Positions 9,924 to 20,396 of a DNA stretch of 39,418 bases are shown in pieces. The DNA is from Promethearchaeum sp. (GTDB lineage: Archaea; Asgardarchaeota; Lokiarchaeia; Sigyniarchaeales; Promethearchaeaceae). Position numbers and translations under genes: made by a program. Where the stretch lies: positions 1 through 39,418 of the forward strand of contig JAUWOE010000007.1 in NCBI GenBank assembly GCA_030612265.1, written 5' to 3'. The notes below the pieces were generated by a model that had not been told where the DNA came from, did not search any database, and saw nothing but the letters and a program-made list of their open reading frames with translations. The stretch's first letter is position 1. The number at the start of each line of letters is the position of its first letter.

Positions 9924-12626
9924 GTGGAAGATGGAAACAAAGGTAAAATATTAAAAGATTACCTCAGTGCCTATAAAATAATTCAGAATTACTTAATGGA
10001 AAATGATAATTTTTCTGAATCTAACGTAAATACAATTCATTATTTCTTAGGTCAACTCTTAGCATTCGGCTGTATATATTTTTCTAATTTTAACCATCAG
10101 ATTGAACAAAAAAAAAGGAAAAAAGCAATTTTTTTACAATTTTTTAAAAAAAAAAGTAATAATGAATACAATTATGATCTAAGCATTATTCAGAAATTAT
10201 TACTTGAGATAAATGAAATTTCCCGTAAAAACCTCCCTAAATTGTTCCAAGATAATGAAGAATCAAAGAAATTATCCGAGTGGAAATTTAAAATAAAACA
10301 ATTAGAAATGCTTTATAATATGCTTTGGGATTCGAAAGAATTCTATTTAATTGAAGAATTAGATAACATCGTAGAGAAAAATGATATTGAAAACATAATT
10401 CATCCAGGAATTTTAGGTGAAATTTTTGAAAAAACACAGCATATAGAACAAAAAAAAAAAGTTCAAAAAGGAGTTTTCTACACGCCTCTTTCGGAGATTA
10501 AATTTTCAGTCTTTATTGCAATTAATAATCTTTTTATAGTTAAACACCCAAATATTTCAAAATATGATAAAGATCACTTGATTGAGATCATATATAAAAT
10601 TTTTAAAAATCAAGATGATATTTCAGCGCGAGATTTAGAACATCTTTTGAAATTTTCTGAATTCTTTCAAAATTTACGAATATTAGACCCTGCTTGTGGA
10701 TCAGGTGCATTTTTATATCAAATTCTTAAATTTTTCCTTATAATATATAAAAATTTTAATCTTGATAAGAAATTACAGCAATTTCCTTCAATTTTTGGAA
10801 TTGATATAAATAATTGGGCAGTATACACAGCTCAATTCCGGTTATGGGCCTTAATATCAACAAATTTAGATAAAAAAGGTGAAAAATTTGAAAAAATTGA
10901 AGAAATCAATAATGTTTATCATTCAAATATAAAAATACTCCAAGGTGATTTTATTCTTGAAAATGATCAATTAGATATCAACAATGAAGGATTTGATATA
11001 ATCATTGGAAATCCTCCATATATTCGGCATAGAGATATATATAATCTACAAAATAATTCCCCACAAGCAAATATTATTTATCGAAACCAACTGCATTCGT
11101 CTTTAAAATTAATTCCAAATATTACAGAAACTGGGAAAAGTAGGTTGGATTATTATATCTATTTTCTTTATCATGGGTTGAAAAAATTGCGTTCTCAAGG
11201 GATCCTTACATATATTGTGTCTAACTCATGGATGAATGTAAAGTATGGTTATAATTTTCAAGAATATATTTGTAGATTTTTTAAAATCAAGCAAATTTTT
11301 GACAGCGAATTTCGATCATTTCAAACAGCACAAATTAATACAGTTATTGTAATTTTGCATAAACCTATAGAAAATATTGATAAGAAAAATGTTGTAAAAT
11401 TTATCAAATGGAAAATTCCCTATAACCAATTGTTTTATGGGAAAAACTTTAGCGATTTTATAAAGAATTTATATGAAAGTAATTATTCCACTCAATCGGA
11501 GTCTTCTAATTCCGATTTTAAGATTGTAGAAAATGAATTTTCACGTGAATTTTCTTGTTCTCAGAATTTTATTTATACTTTGATGAAGAATAATTCAAGT
11601 GGTGATAAAAGCAAGCTTAATTATGTTGGTTATAATTGGGCTAATTATTTTTTCAATGCACCTTCCTTTTATTTTGAATTAATAAATAAATGTGGGAAAG
11701 GTATAGTATATTTGAGAGATATTGCTACTGTTCAACGCGGTTTGACTACAAATTGCAATGATTACTTCATAGTAAATAAAATACATAAGGATATCTACGT
11801 AAATGGTTATGGTGATAAAATAACATTAGACCCTGAATTTCTTCTTCCTATTGTTTCATCTCCAAGACAAATATCTAAGCCATATTTTGATCCAAATATG
11901 CTAAACACTAAATTATTTTACTGCAATAAATCAAAAAAAGAACTGGAAAAAGAAAAATTTGTTAAAACCTTAGAATATATTCGGTATGGTGAGAGAAAGA
12001 AAATTAAAATTAAGAAAGGTGCTAAAAGAGGAGAAAATATTATAGGAATACAGAATTTAGCATCATTCATAGAGAAAAATACAAATAAATCAAAAAATTG
12101 GTATGGTTTAACATCAAATTTAATCGATTTCAAGAGTATTAGTTTAGAATCCCCAACAATAATTGTTCAGAAAATCTTCAATACAACTTATAAAATGGGT
12201 TTTTCTGACGAAGAATTTGTTCCGAATAACACATTTTATAAAATAAATTTAAGGAAAGAGTATTTAGGTCAAGAAATGTTAGTTTTTAATTTATTGTTAA
12301 GTGCACTCTCAATGTTATCCATTGAACTTCAAGGGCGGACAAATTTTGGTGGAGGTGCTTTAGATACTGCAACCTTTAATATTGCAGACATAATTCTTAT
12401 AGATCCTTTACTTCTCACTAAAGATAATATTGATTGCATTAATCAAACGGCAACTCCTCTTTTGAATAAAAATTTTGAATCTAGTCAAATAGAGTTTCAA
12501 GATAAAAATCGGAAAAAATTTGACAAAATAATTTTAAAATTTCTCCCAATTTCTCTGGATATTGAAACGCTATATAAAACAATAATTAATATTCAAAATA
12601 AACGTATTTCACGCTCAAAAACATAA
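9924..12626 (+). CDS. Eco57I/TaqI-like N6-adenine DNA methyltransferase with specificity domain
   Basis: 900 residues. A helical N-terminal third leads to the typical QKGVFYTPLSEI segment (181-192). SAM motif I is ILDPACGSGAFL (253-264), and motif IV is IIGNPPYIRHRD (360-371), the NPPY catalytic motif of N6-adenine methylases. The C-terminal ~350 residues (IATVQRGLTTNCNDYF, then GGGALDTATFNIADI) match TaqI-C-like target-recognition regions. The start is GTG at 9924; the next in-frame ATG is residue 25. I see no PD-(D/E)XK nuclease motif in the N-terminal region where type IIG enzymes carry one. It could therefore be an orphan or BREX/DISARM-like methylase, or an R-M enzyme with a diverged nuclease. 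It is divergent from the GH13 gene, 70 bases away. Confidence 0.88.
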   Translation: MEDGNKGKILKDYLSAYKIIQNYLMENDNFSESNVNTIHYFLGQLLAFGCIYFSNFNHQIEQKKRKKAIFLQFFKKKSNNEYNYDLSIIQKLLLEINEISRKNLPKLFQDNEESKKLSEWKFKIKQLEMLYNMLWDSKEFYLIEELDNIVEKNDIENIIHPGILGEIFEKTQHIEQKKKVQKGVFYTPLSEIKFSVFIAINNLFIVKHPNISKYDKDHLIEIIYKIFKNQDDISARDLEHLLKFSEFFQNLRILDPACGSGAFLYQILKFFLIIYKNFNLDKKLQQFPSIFGIDINNWAVYTAQFRLWALISTNLDKKGEKFEKIEEINNVYHSNIKILQGDFILENDQLDINNEGFDIIIGNPPYIRHRDIYNLQNNSPQANIIYRNQLHSSLKLIPNITETGKSRLDYYIYFLYHGLKKLRSQGILTYIVSNSWMNVKYGYNFQEYICRFFKIKQIFDSEFRSFQTAQINTVIVILHKPIENIDKKNVVKFIKWKIPYNQLFYGKNFSDFIKNLYESNYSTQSESSNSDFKIVENEFSREFSCSQNFIYTLMKNNSSGDKSKLNYVGYNWANYFFNAPSFYFELINKCGKGIVYLRDIATVQRGLTTNCNDYFIVNKIHKDIYVNGYGDKITLDPEFLLPIVSSPRQISKPYFDPNMLNTKLFYCNKSKKELEKEKFVKTLEYIRYGERKKIKIKKGAKRGENIIGIQNLASFIEKNTNKSKNWYGLTSNLIDFKSISLESPTIIVQKIFNTTYKMGFSDEEFVPNNTFYKINLRKEYLGQEMLVFNLLLSALSMLSIELQGRTNFGGGALDTATFNIADIILIDPLLLTKDNIDCINQTATPLLNKNFESSQIEFQDKNRKKFDKIILKFLPISLDIETLYKTIINIQNKRISRSKT

Positions 12627-12727
12627 CCTTCAGTTTATAGTGCAGTTATTTGAACACGTTTCCTAAAAAAACTCGTAGAATTGAGAAGAATTCCAGAATT
12701 TACCACTAATAACAATAATATTTTAAG

Positions 12728-12752
12728 AGAAAAACAAAAACAAAAAAGAGAG
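12728..12752 (-). terminator. Poly-T terminator of the polytopic membrane protein gene
   Basis: On the minus strand the gene ending at 12766 is followed by a T-rich run (TCTTTTTTGTTTTTGTTTT on the minus strand, T-tracts at 12731-12747). Archaeal transcription commonly ends at such T-tracts. The imperfect palindrome ATTAAA / TTTAAT around TTTGATCAA overlaps the end of the gene just before it. Confidence 0.55.
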
Positions 12753-12765
12753 ACATTAAATTTGA

Positions 12766-13542
12766 TCAATTTAATGAGAATAAAACATCCTGATTTTCAA
12801 TATTTTCTTCAAAATCATTAATATTCCCTTGAATTATATCGGATTGTTCCTCAAATTTGTTGTAAAATGCTGGAAGCATAAAACCAATCCCAATAATAAC
12901 AAAGGTAACCATTTCGATCAATTCTGCAACATAAGAAAGACCCCAAGTTCCTGAACCAAGATTAACCCAAATTGATCTTATTAATTGAGAACCTATGTAT
13001 AAACTCCATCCGATCATTAAAATTAAGGAGTTTATCTGTGGCAGTCTTTTCTGGTGGTGTATAATTCCAAATGTAATTATTGAAATAAAAATTGGAGGAA
13101 AAGCGATAATTACATTGATTATCAATAATTGCTGGTAAGACTGAGCAATTAAAACAGCAAATAAACTAATTGAAGCCCATCCCAAACCGATTCCAATTTG
13201 TAGTTTTCTCTTACCTTGAAACCAAATAACTAGCATTAAAATTACATACGGGATTAGTACAATTACAGGGCTTAAAATAAATCTTCCTTTCGCAAACCCT
13301 AATACTAGAGAATCGCTAATAATACCGGATGTATCATTAGAACGAAATCTAATATATAAATAAATATCAAAGATTTTTCCAATAGCATAGAAATAAAAAC
13401 CCAGAGAGTTCAAAAAAGGAAAATCAGTATAGTACCTCTGGTTTTGTTTCAACCATTTTCTAAATAAAACAGTTCCTAAAGAGAAAATAACAATTGACTT
13501 CAGAGATGTACTTAAAATTAAAAGAATTAGATTTGTTTCCAT
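12766..13542 (-). CDS. Polytopic membrane protein, about 7 TM segments, unknown function
   Basis: 258 residues with hydrophobic segments near 5-24, 43-62, 88-108, 116-134, 138-160, 170-190 and 205-225, and an acidic C-terminal tail (EEQSDIIQGNINDFEENIENQD). I do not recognise the family. The start is well supported: a GGGAGG ribosome-binding site (13551-13556) lies 8 bases before the ATG, and an A/T-rich TATA-like stretch (AAATATAAAT) is further upstream. The seven-helix pattern with short loops could fit a sensor or a histidine-kinase-type 7TM input domain, but there is no signalling domain attached. It lies downstream of the proline-rich gene on the same strand, 106 bases away, with its own promoter signals. 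Confidence 0.75.
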   Translation of the reverse strand: METNLILLILSTSLKSIVIFSLGTVLFRKWLKQNQRYYTDFPFLNSLGFYFYAIGKIFDIYLYIRFRSNDTSGIISDSLVLGFAKGRFILSPVIVLIPYVILMLVIWFQGKRKLQIGIGLGWASISLFAVLIAQSYQQLLIINVIIAFPPIFISIITFGIIHHQKRLPQINSLILMIGWSLYIGSQLIRSIWVNLGSGTWGLSYVAELIEMVTFVIIGIGFMLPAFYNKFEEQSDIIQGNINDFEENIENQDVLFSLN

Positions 13543-13550
13543 AATTAAAA

Positions 13551-13556
13551 CCTCCC
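13551..13556 (-). promoter_or_regulatory. Strong Shine-Dalgarno GGGAGG
   Basis: GGGAGG lies 8 bases upstream of the ATG at 13542 and fixes the start of the polytopic membrane protein. Confidence 0.65.
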
Positions 13557-13648
13557 TATTGCATTTATATTTAGTAATTTAAACTAGGAAAAAATTTAGT
13601 GTTGAAAATAAAAATACATTTGAAAAAGAAAAAAATATTGAAAAAATC

Positions 13649-14365
13649 TTAAGAACCGCGCATTATCTTCTTTAGACGTTCTAATTCTTTTAACATCTCA
13701 TCTCGCAATCCTCCCAAACCCTGTTCTGAAGATGCGGGAGCGGCTGGAGATGCTGACGAGGGAGGCCCACTTGGTGCAGCAGGTCTTTGAGCAAAGGAAG
13801 GTGTTTTCACAGCTCCTGGGGGCCCAGATGGAGGTCCTGAGCTACCTGGAGAAGGTGGTAATTTTGGAGGAGGAGGTAATTTTGATGGAGGACCCTGAGG
13901 TACACTTTTTGGAGGTGCTGATGGAGGCCCAGCTTTCGGAGGTCCTGATGGAGCCACAGCTTTCGGAGGTCCTGATGGAGCCCCAGCTTTCGGTGGTCCC
14001 GATGGAGGTCCAGCTTTTGGTGGTCCCGAAGGAGGTCCAGTTTTTGAAACTGGAGGTAAACTTGTTATTGCTTGACCAGTCGCGGCTGGTTGTGTTGTTG
14101 ATAACATACTGAATAATAAGGAAGCCGCTTTATCTCTGGCAACAGCTTTTTCTCCAGTAGCTACCGGTGCAGAAGGTTCGACGGTTGCAGATACCCCACT
14201 TTCTACCTTTATTTCTTTAACACGTTTTAAATCTTTTTTTACTTTTACTAGAGATTTTTGAAAAGAAGTTATTGATTTACTCGTGGCATCAAGACTATCT
14301 GTAAGATCTTCAATGCCATCCATTAGAAATTTTATAATTTGATTTAATTTATCCTTAACCAACAC
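13649..14365 (-). CDS. Coiled-coil, polyproline-repeat protein with C-terminal amphipathic helix (eukaryote-like layout)
   Basis: 238 residues in three parts. Residues ~1-60 form a heptad-rich coiled coil (IIKFLMDGIEDLTDSLDATS, then SLVKVKKDLKRVKEI). Residues ~75-100 form a short helical stretch (DKAASLLFSML). Residues ~105-215 are a low-complexity tract of SGPPKAGPP-type repeats with runs such as LPPPPKLPPSP. The end is a charged helix (LRDEMLKELERLKKIM). No signal peptide or membrane segment is present. Polyproline tracts of this kind bind profilin, SH3 or WW domains in eukaryotes, and Asgard archaea have profilins, so a cytoskeletal scaffold role is plausible but inferred. The final helix loosely resembles a WH2 motif but is two residues short. 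The start is GTG at 14365 behind GAGGTGAT (14368-14375). The repeat DNA is visibly more GC-rich than its surroundings. Confidence 0.8.
   Translation of the reverse strand: MLVKDKLNQIIKFLMDGIEDLTDSLDATSKSITSFQKSLVKVKKDLKRVKEIKVESGVSATVEPSAPVATGEKAVARDKAASLLFSMLSTTQPAATGQAITSLPPVSKTGPPSGPPKAGPPSGPPKAGAPSGPPKAVAPSGPPKAGPPSAPPKSVPQGPPSKLPPPPKLPPSPGSSGPPSGPPGAVKTPSFAQRPAAPSGPPSSASPAAPASSEQGLGGLRDEMLKELERLKKIMRGS
13900..14045. repeat. Degenerate minisatellite encoding SGPPKAGPP repeats
   Basis: Tandem, slightly diverged units of about 27 bases (GGAGGTCCTGATGGAGCC-like on the plus strand) encode the SGPPKAGPP/APSGPPKA repeats. Such units can expand or contract by slippage or recombination. The open frame on the opposite strand (13732-14112) is a by-product of this composition. 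Confidence 0.7.
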
Positions 14366-14395
14366 TTATCACCTCGTTATTTTATCTGGGTGTTA

Positions 14396-14408
14396 TTTTA
14401 TATTTTAA
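14396..14408 (-). promoter_or_regulatory. TATA-like box upstream of the proline-rich gene
   Basis: An AAAATATAAAATA-type stretch on the minus strand lies about 35 bases upstream of the GTG start, leaving a short leader that contains the GAGGTGAT ribosome-binding site. It suggests transcription separate from the GIFT gene 151 bases upstream. Confidence 0.45.
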
Positions 14409-14516
14409 TAGTGATATTATAATGATATTATTTGAATAATTACTCTTATTTTTTATTGTATTTTTCAAATCCTATTAATAATTTGAATGTTTAATAATTT
14501 ATAATTTCTGTCGATT

Positions 14517-15425
14517 TCATTTTTTTTCTGAGAAAATTTTAAATTCCAAATCTCGAATCCTTTTATCAAAAAGATCCATTAATTCATGAAACTGTTTAAT
14601 TTCTGATTTCAACAATAATAAATCTTCAGAAATAATTCCAAGTTGCTGAAGTGTCCAGTCTCCAATTTCCATCTGTGAAACCGGATTCATTAACCACTTC
14701 AATATGTTTAAGCAAAATTTCTTATTATCAAGAGAATTAAGGCCATAAATAGGTTCTGATGTTAAAAAATCAGATGTGCCTACACAAACAACTCTTCCTT
14801 GACCGTATATTGCATAAGCAGCAACAGGATATGTTTCAGAATAGGTTTCAATTGAAGTGTATCTATCCCATTCAAATTTATGGGGATTAAATATTTCTAC
14901 CCAACTATTTTTACTGGATTTACATAATAATTGAGCATTTTTAGCTAAACGAAGGGAACATGTACCAGGAAATACTAGTTTATGAAGTTCATTCATCATA
15001 TTATCAAAACTAAAAGAATCAATTTGGGGAATAACTTCTTTTCCTAAATTTTCCAAATCTTTAACGATTGAATTTTCGAAATATATTCCAAAATGTGAAG
15101 TGAGTTCATTTAAATTAGTTTTTTGAATGAAATCTCCACCATATCTATGTAAGATTAATAAAGAACCACCTTTCCTTACAAAATTTAATAGTTCAGAAAT
15201 TTCATCTAATAATAGATATGAATTTTGCGGAACTCCAATTATAACCGTTCGGATTTTTTCGAAAGTTTTTGAATTAAATTTGGATTTCGAGTCAGTTACT
15301 TGTACTTTATACCCATAAGCTTCAAGAAGATCAAAAAAATATAAAAAATCAGGATCCTCTGGTGTGATCAAATTTGTATGAGAATTATCAACAAGTAATG
15401 AAATTCTTTTTGACCACGATGCCAT
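14517..15425 (-). CDS. GIFT-domain (IFT52/GldG-like) protein with C-terminal coiled coil
   Basis: 302 residues. The first ~245 form an alpha/beta fold of the glutamine-amidotransferase-like class: ISLLVDNSHTNLITPEDPDF, TVIIGVPQNSYLLLDEI, LLNFVRKGGSLLILHRYGGD, then NLNELTSHFGIYFENSIVKD. The pattern of a flexible-loop GG-D followed by TN-LN-L---FGI is what I know from GIFT domains of intraflagellar-transport IFT52 and of GldG-type proteins. YAIYGQGRVVCVGTSDFLT (~205-223) is the usual late strand. No amidotransferase triad is visible, so binding rather than catalysis is likely. Residues ~265-302 form a coiled coil. The ATG at 15425 is divergent from purA with a short shared promoter region. The family assignment is moderately sure; the role is unknown. 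Confidence 0.75.
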   Translation of the reverse strand: MASWSKRISLLVDNSHTNLITPEDPDFLYFFDLLEAYGYKVQVTDSKSKFNSKTFEKIRTVIIGVPQNSYLLLDEISELLNFVRKGGSLLILHRYGGDFIQKTNLNELTSHFGIYFENSIVKDLENLGKEVIPQIDSFSFDNMMNELHKLVFPGTCSLRLAKNAQLLCKSSKNSWVEIFNPHKFEWDRYTSIETYSETYPVAAYAIYGQGRVVCVGTSDFLTSEPIYGLNSLDNKKFCLNILKWLMNPVSQMEIGDWTLQQLGIISEDLLLLKSEIKQFHELMDLFDKRIRDLEFKIFSEKK

Positions 15426-15452
15426 ACAAATTACATGCTAATTTCAATATAA

Positions 15453-17580
<2,128 letters not shown>

Positions 17581-17594
<14 letters not shown>

Positions 17595-19311
17595 TCTCAA
17601 CCAACTCCAACAATTCTTCAGTTCTTATTATTTTATTAGGTAAATTAGGAAAATTTTTAATGAGACGGTTAATCTGCGGGGTAAATTTGGAAGTTATTGG
17701 ATGTGAAAGCACATTTTCTGAAAAATCATCTAAAATAATTTTACCCTCAGAGAAGAAAAGAATTCTTTCTGGATATTTAGTTAAACTCTCGATATCATGG
17801 GTAACTAAAATTACTATATTACCTTTTTTCCGATATTCGTCCAAGTAATTAAAAAAATGGTCTTTTTGTAAAGCATCCATGCCGTGAGTAGGTTCATCCA
17901 TAATTAAAATCTTAGGTTGAATTACAAGCATTGTTGCTAATGCAGTTCTTTGCTGTTCTCCATAGGAGAGATAACGCGGATAAATTGATAATAAAGACTT
18001 AAGATCTAATCTTTCAGAATATTCTTCTAGAAGTTTTTTTGCATTTTCTGAATGAATTTTAAAATTTTTTAAAACTACTTCTAGTTCCTCTTTAACCGTG
18101 TCTTGATAAAATTGAATACTCGGATTTTGGAATATATACCCAACATCGCGTGAAATTTGTGCTACGGATAAATTCTTCATATTTTTCCCATTAATTTTTA
18201 TCGTGCCATTTCTAGGTCGTAGTAACCCATTAAAAAGTTTTAAAAATGTAGTTTTTCCTACTCCATTATCGCCTATAATTGCAATAAATTCACCGGGATA
18301 AGCTTCAAAATTTATATTTGATAAGATTGTATTGTTCTTCTCGTATTCAAAGCGAACATCCTTAAATTCTACTAAAGGAGTAGAATCGAGAAATTTTTGC
18401 ATATATTGCCCTTTATTTTGTTGAAAATATTTTGTATTTCCTTCACTGAACTTCAAATCTTCAAAAAACTCTTTTAGAATTAGTGAAAATTCTTGAATAT
18501 TATTTGGTATATGGTTTGGAGAAATCTGATATTTGGATAGTATTTTTTTATGTTTAATGATTTCCAAAAAAAACTTGATTATGGGAGGAATGAAAAATTG
18601 ATTTGAATTATTTTCTTTGAGGAAAATTTGGTTCGGTTTGCCATCTTGAATAATTTGACCGTCATTCATAATAATTAAACGATCAACATATTCAATAACA
18701 CGATCTATCCTATGTTCAATTAATATTACCGTTATTCCCAATTTTTTATTCAGATTTTGAACAACATGTAAGATTTCTTCTGCAGATTTTGGATCAAGTT
18801 CAGAAGTAGGCTCATCTAAAATTAATATCTCAGGTTGCATTGCCAATATCGCCCCAATTGCCACTTTTTGCTTTTCACCACCTGAGAGAGAGCTTATAGC
18901 TCTTTTTCGCATTGATTCCAACCCTAATAGTTCAATAGTATCATTTAACCTATTTTCTATTTCATTTCTGCTCAAATTTATGTTTTCTAAGCCAAAAACC
19001 AGTTCTGATTCAACATTATTCATGAATAGTTGATTTTCAGGATTTTGAAAAACCATTCCTATCTTCTGAGCAAGAATTCGAGGTTTTTTTTCAAAAACAT
19101 TCATATCTAAAACTTTTACCGAACCTGATATTCGCCCACCATAAAAATTAGGTATCAAACCATTTATTGCGCGTATTAATGTTGATTTTCCACTTCCTGA
19201 AAGTCCAGTTATAAGAACAAATTCACCTTTAGAAATTTTTAAGTTAATATCTTTTAGAGCCTCAGAATTTTTCCCAAAATAATGAAAATTCAAATTACAA
19301 ATTTCAATCAT
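17581..19311 (-). CDS. ECF transporter ATPase, two ABC domains fused (EcfA-A')
   Basis: 576 residues with two complete ABC ATPase halves. The first half has Walker A GLSGSGKST (36-44), a Q-loop near VFQNPENQLF, signature SSLSGGEKQKV (~140) and Walker B ILILDEPTSELD. The second half has Walker A GDNGVGKTT (~345), YIFQNPSIQFYQ, signature YLSYGEQQRTA (~448) and Walker B ILIMDEPTHGMD. The second signature has Tyr-Gly in place of Ser-Gly-Gly, a common asymmetry in such pairs. It powers vitamin uptake together with EcfT. It starts four bases inside the end of ecfT, so the two are translationally coupled. Confidence 0.95.
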
Positions 19312-20237
19312 CTTTCTATCTTATCCTCCAGATATAATAGTCCAATTACCAAGATATTTGAAATGAATGAAATTAATAATGCATAGTATTCTAAATTGGC
19401 AAGAAATATTCCAGATAAGGTTGGATAAATAATAAATTCTCCAAATCCCTGAAATGTTATATAAATTTGAAAAATTAGTAAAGAAATAACGAAAATCATG
19501 ATAAAATAATCACTTATTGTTATTCTTAGTTTTCGGTAAAATTCTCTTTTCCCTTTAATATCGAATGCTCTGGCTTCTAATGCCTCAGCATTTTGAATAG
19601 ATCTTTCCAATGAATTGGTTAATAGGGGTAAAATAAGTTTGACGTTATTATTAAATTTTCTAAAGAAATTCCCCTTTTCCAACTCTAAACCCTTGCATTG
19701 TTGGATTTCTCTAATTCTTTCTAAATCTTTCAATATTAATGGAAAGAAATTGAGGGAGAGAGTAATGATAAAAACAATTGAGTGTGGAAACCTTAATTTA
19801 ACTAAAACTTGAATGAGTTCATCCGTGTTAATTATTAGATTGAACGTGCCGAAAATTAAAAATATTAAAGTTAACCGCAATATAATGAGTAAACTTGAAA
19901 CAATAGTTTCAAAAGTTATTTTAAATCCTCCTAATATTGGAAAATCATTCAAAATTTGGAAAATAATAGTCGTCCCTTCAGGATAGAGGATAATATTTAT
20001 AAAAAAAGTAAATAGCGAAATTATCAGCATAAACCGAAAATATATCAAAATTTCTTCCCAACAATTACTAAATAACACTAAAATGAGTATATTAAAAAAA
20101 ATAACTCCAAGATAAAACGGATGGTCAAATATGAAACTTTGAATGAATAAATTTAATAGAATAAATATTTTTACAACCCCATTAGAACGATATATAAAAT
20201 TTTCTTTAGGTCTGTATGTAAGCTGCAAAAAATTCAT
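19308..20237 (-). CDS. ecfT: ECF transporter transmembrane (T) component EcfT
   Basis: 309 residues with about six to seven membrane helices. Two cytosolic coupling motifs are present: REIQQCKGLELE (~195) and NAEALEARAFDIKGKR (~230). They correspond to the Ala-Arg-Gly helices by which EcfT docks into the two ATPase grooves; the first motif has Cys-Lys-Gly in place of Ala-Arg-Gly. It is the first gene of the operon, followed with overlaps by the double ATPase and the S component, so one transcript encodes a full dedicated transporter. Expression probably starts at the promoter between 20237 and 20397. Confidence 0.9.
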   Translation of the reverse strand: MNFLQLTYRPKENFIYRSNGVVKIFILLNLFIQSFIFDHPFYLGVIFFNILILVLFSNCWEEILIYFRFMLIISLFTFFINIILYPEGTTIIFQILNDFPILGGFKITFETIVSSLLIILRLTLIFLIFGTFNLIINTDELIQVLVKLRFPHSIVFIITLSLNFFPLILKDLERIREIQQCKGLELEKGNFFRKFNNNVKLILPLLTNSLERSIQNAEALEARAFDIKGKREFYRKLRITISDYFIMIFVISLLIFQIYITFQGFGEFIIYPTLSGIFLANLEYYALLISFISNILVIGLLYLEDKIER

Positions 20238-20314
20238 CCCATAATTTTAAATTACCCAAATTTTAAGAGAAACATAGTTATTGAAAGTTTAAATTAATTA
20301 TTATTACTCTATAG

Positions 20315-20329
20315 GATAGGTTTCCTATC
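20315..20329. promoter_or_regulatory. Inverted repeat, candidate operator of the ECF operon
   Basis: GATAGG-TTT-CCTATC is a perfect 6-bp inverted repeat with a 3-base spacer, extended to AGGATAGG / CCTATCTT with one mismatch. It is about 80 bases upstream of ecfT. An A/T-rich TATA-like stretch lies just upstream on the minus strand (20339-20353), so the repeat would overlap the expected transcription start, a classic place for a repressor. Confidence 0.5.
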
Positions 20330-20338
20330 TTAAATAAT

Positions 20339-20353
20339 TAAATATTATATTTC
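20339..20353 (-). promoter_or_regulatory. TATA-like box of the ECF operon
   Basis: The minus strand reads GAAATATAATATTTA here, close to an archaeal TATA element, with the candidate operator ~25 bases downstream. Confidence 0.4.
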
Positions 20354-20370
20354 AAACTTTGCGACAATCC

Positions 20371-20390
20371 GAAAGAAAGTAGAAAAAAAT
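20371..20390 (-). terminator. T-rich terminator after gpmA
   Basis: The minus strand downstream of the gpmA stop reads ATTTTTTTCTACTTTCTTTC, a typical archaeal T-tract terminator. It separates gpmA from the ECF operon. Confidence 0.5.
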
Positions 20391-20396
20391 ATTTAT

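Noticed and set aside
13900-14045. CRISPR-like or mobile repeat
   Set aside because: The units are in-frame codon repeats of the proline-rich protein with no spacers.
13732-14112. 126-residue ORF opposite the proline-rich gene
   Set aside because: It mirrors the SGPPKAG repeats on the other strand, is itself repetitive (LSEVLMEPQ-type), and lacks start signals.
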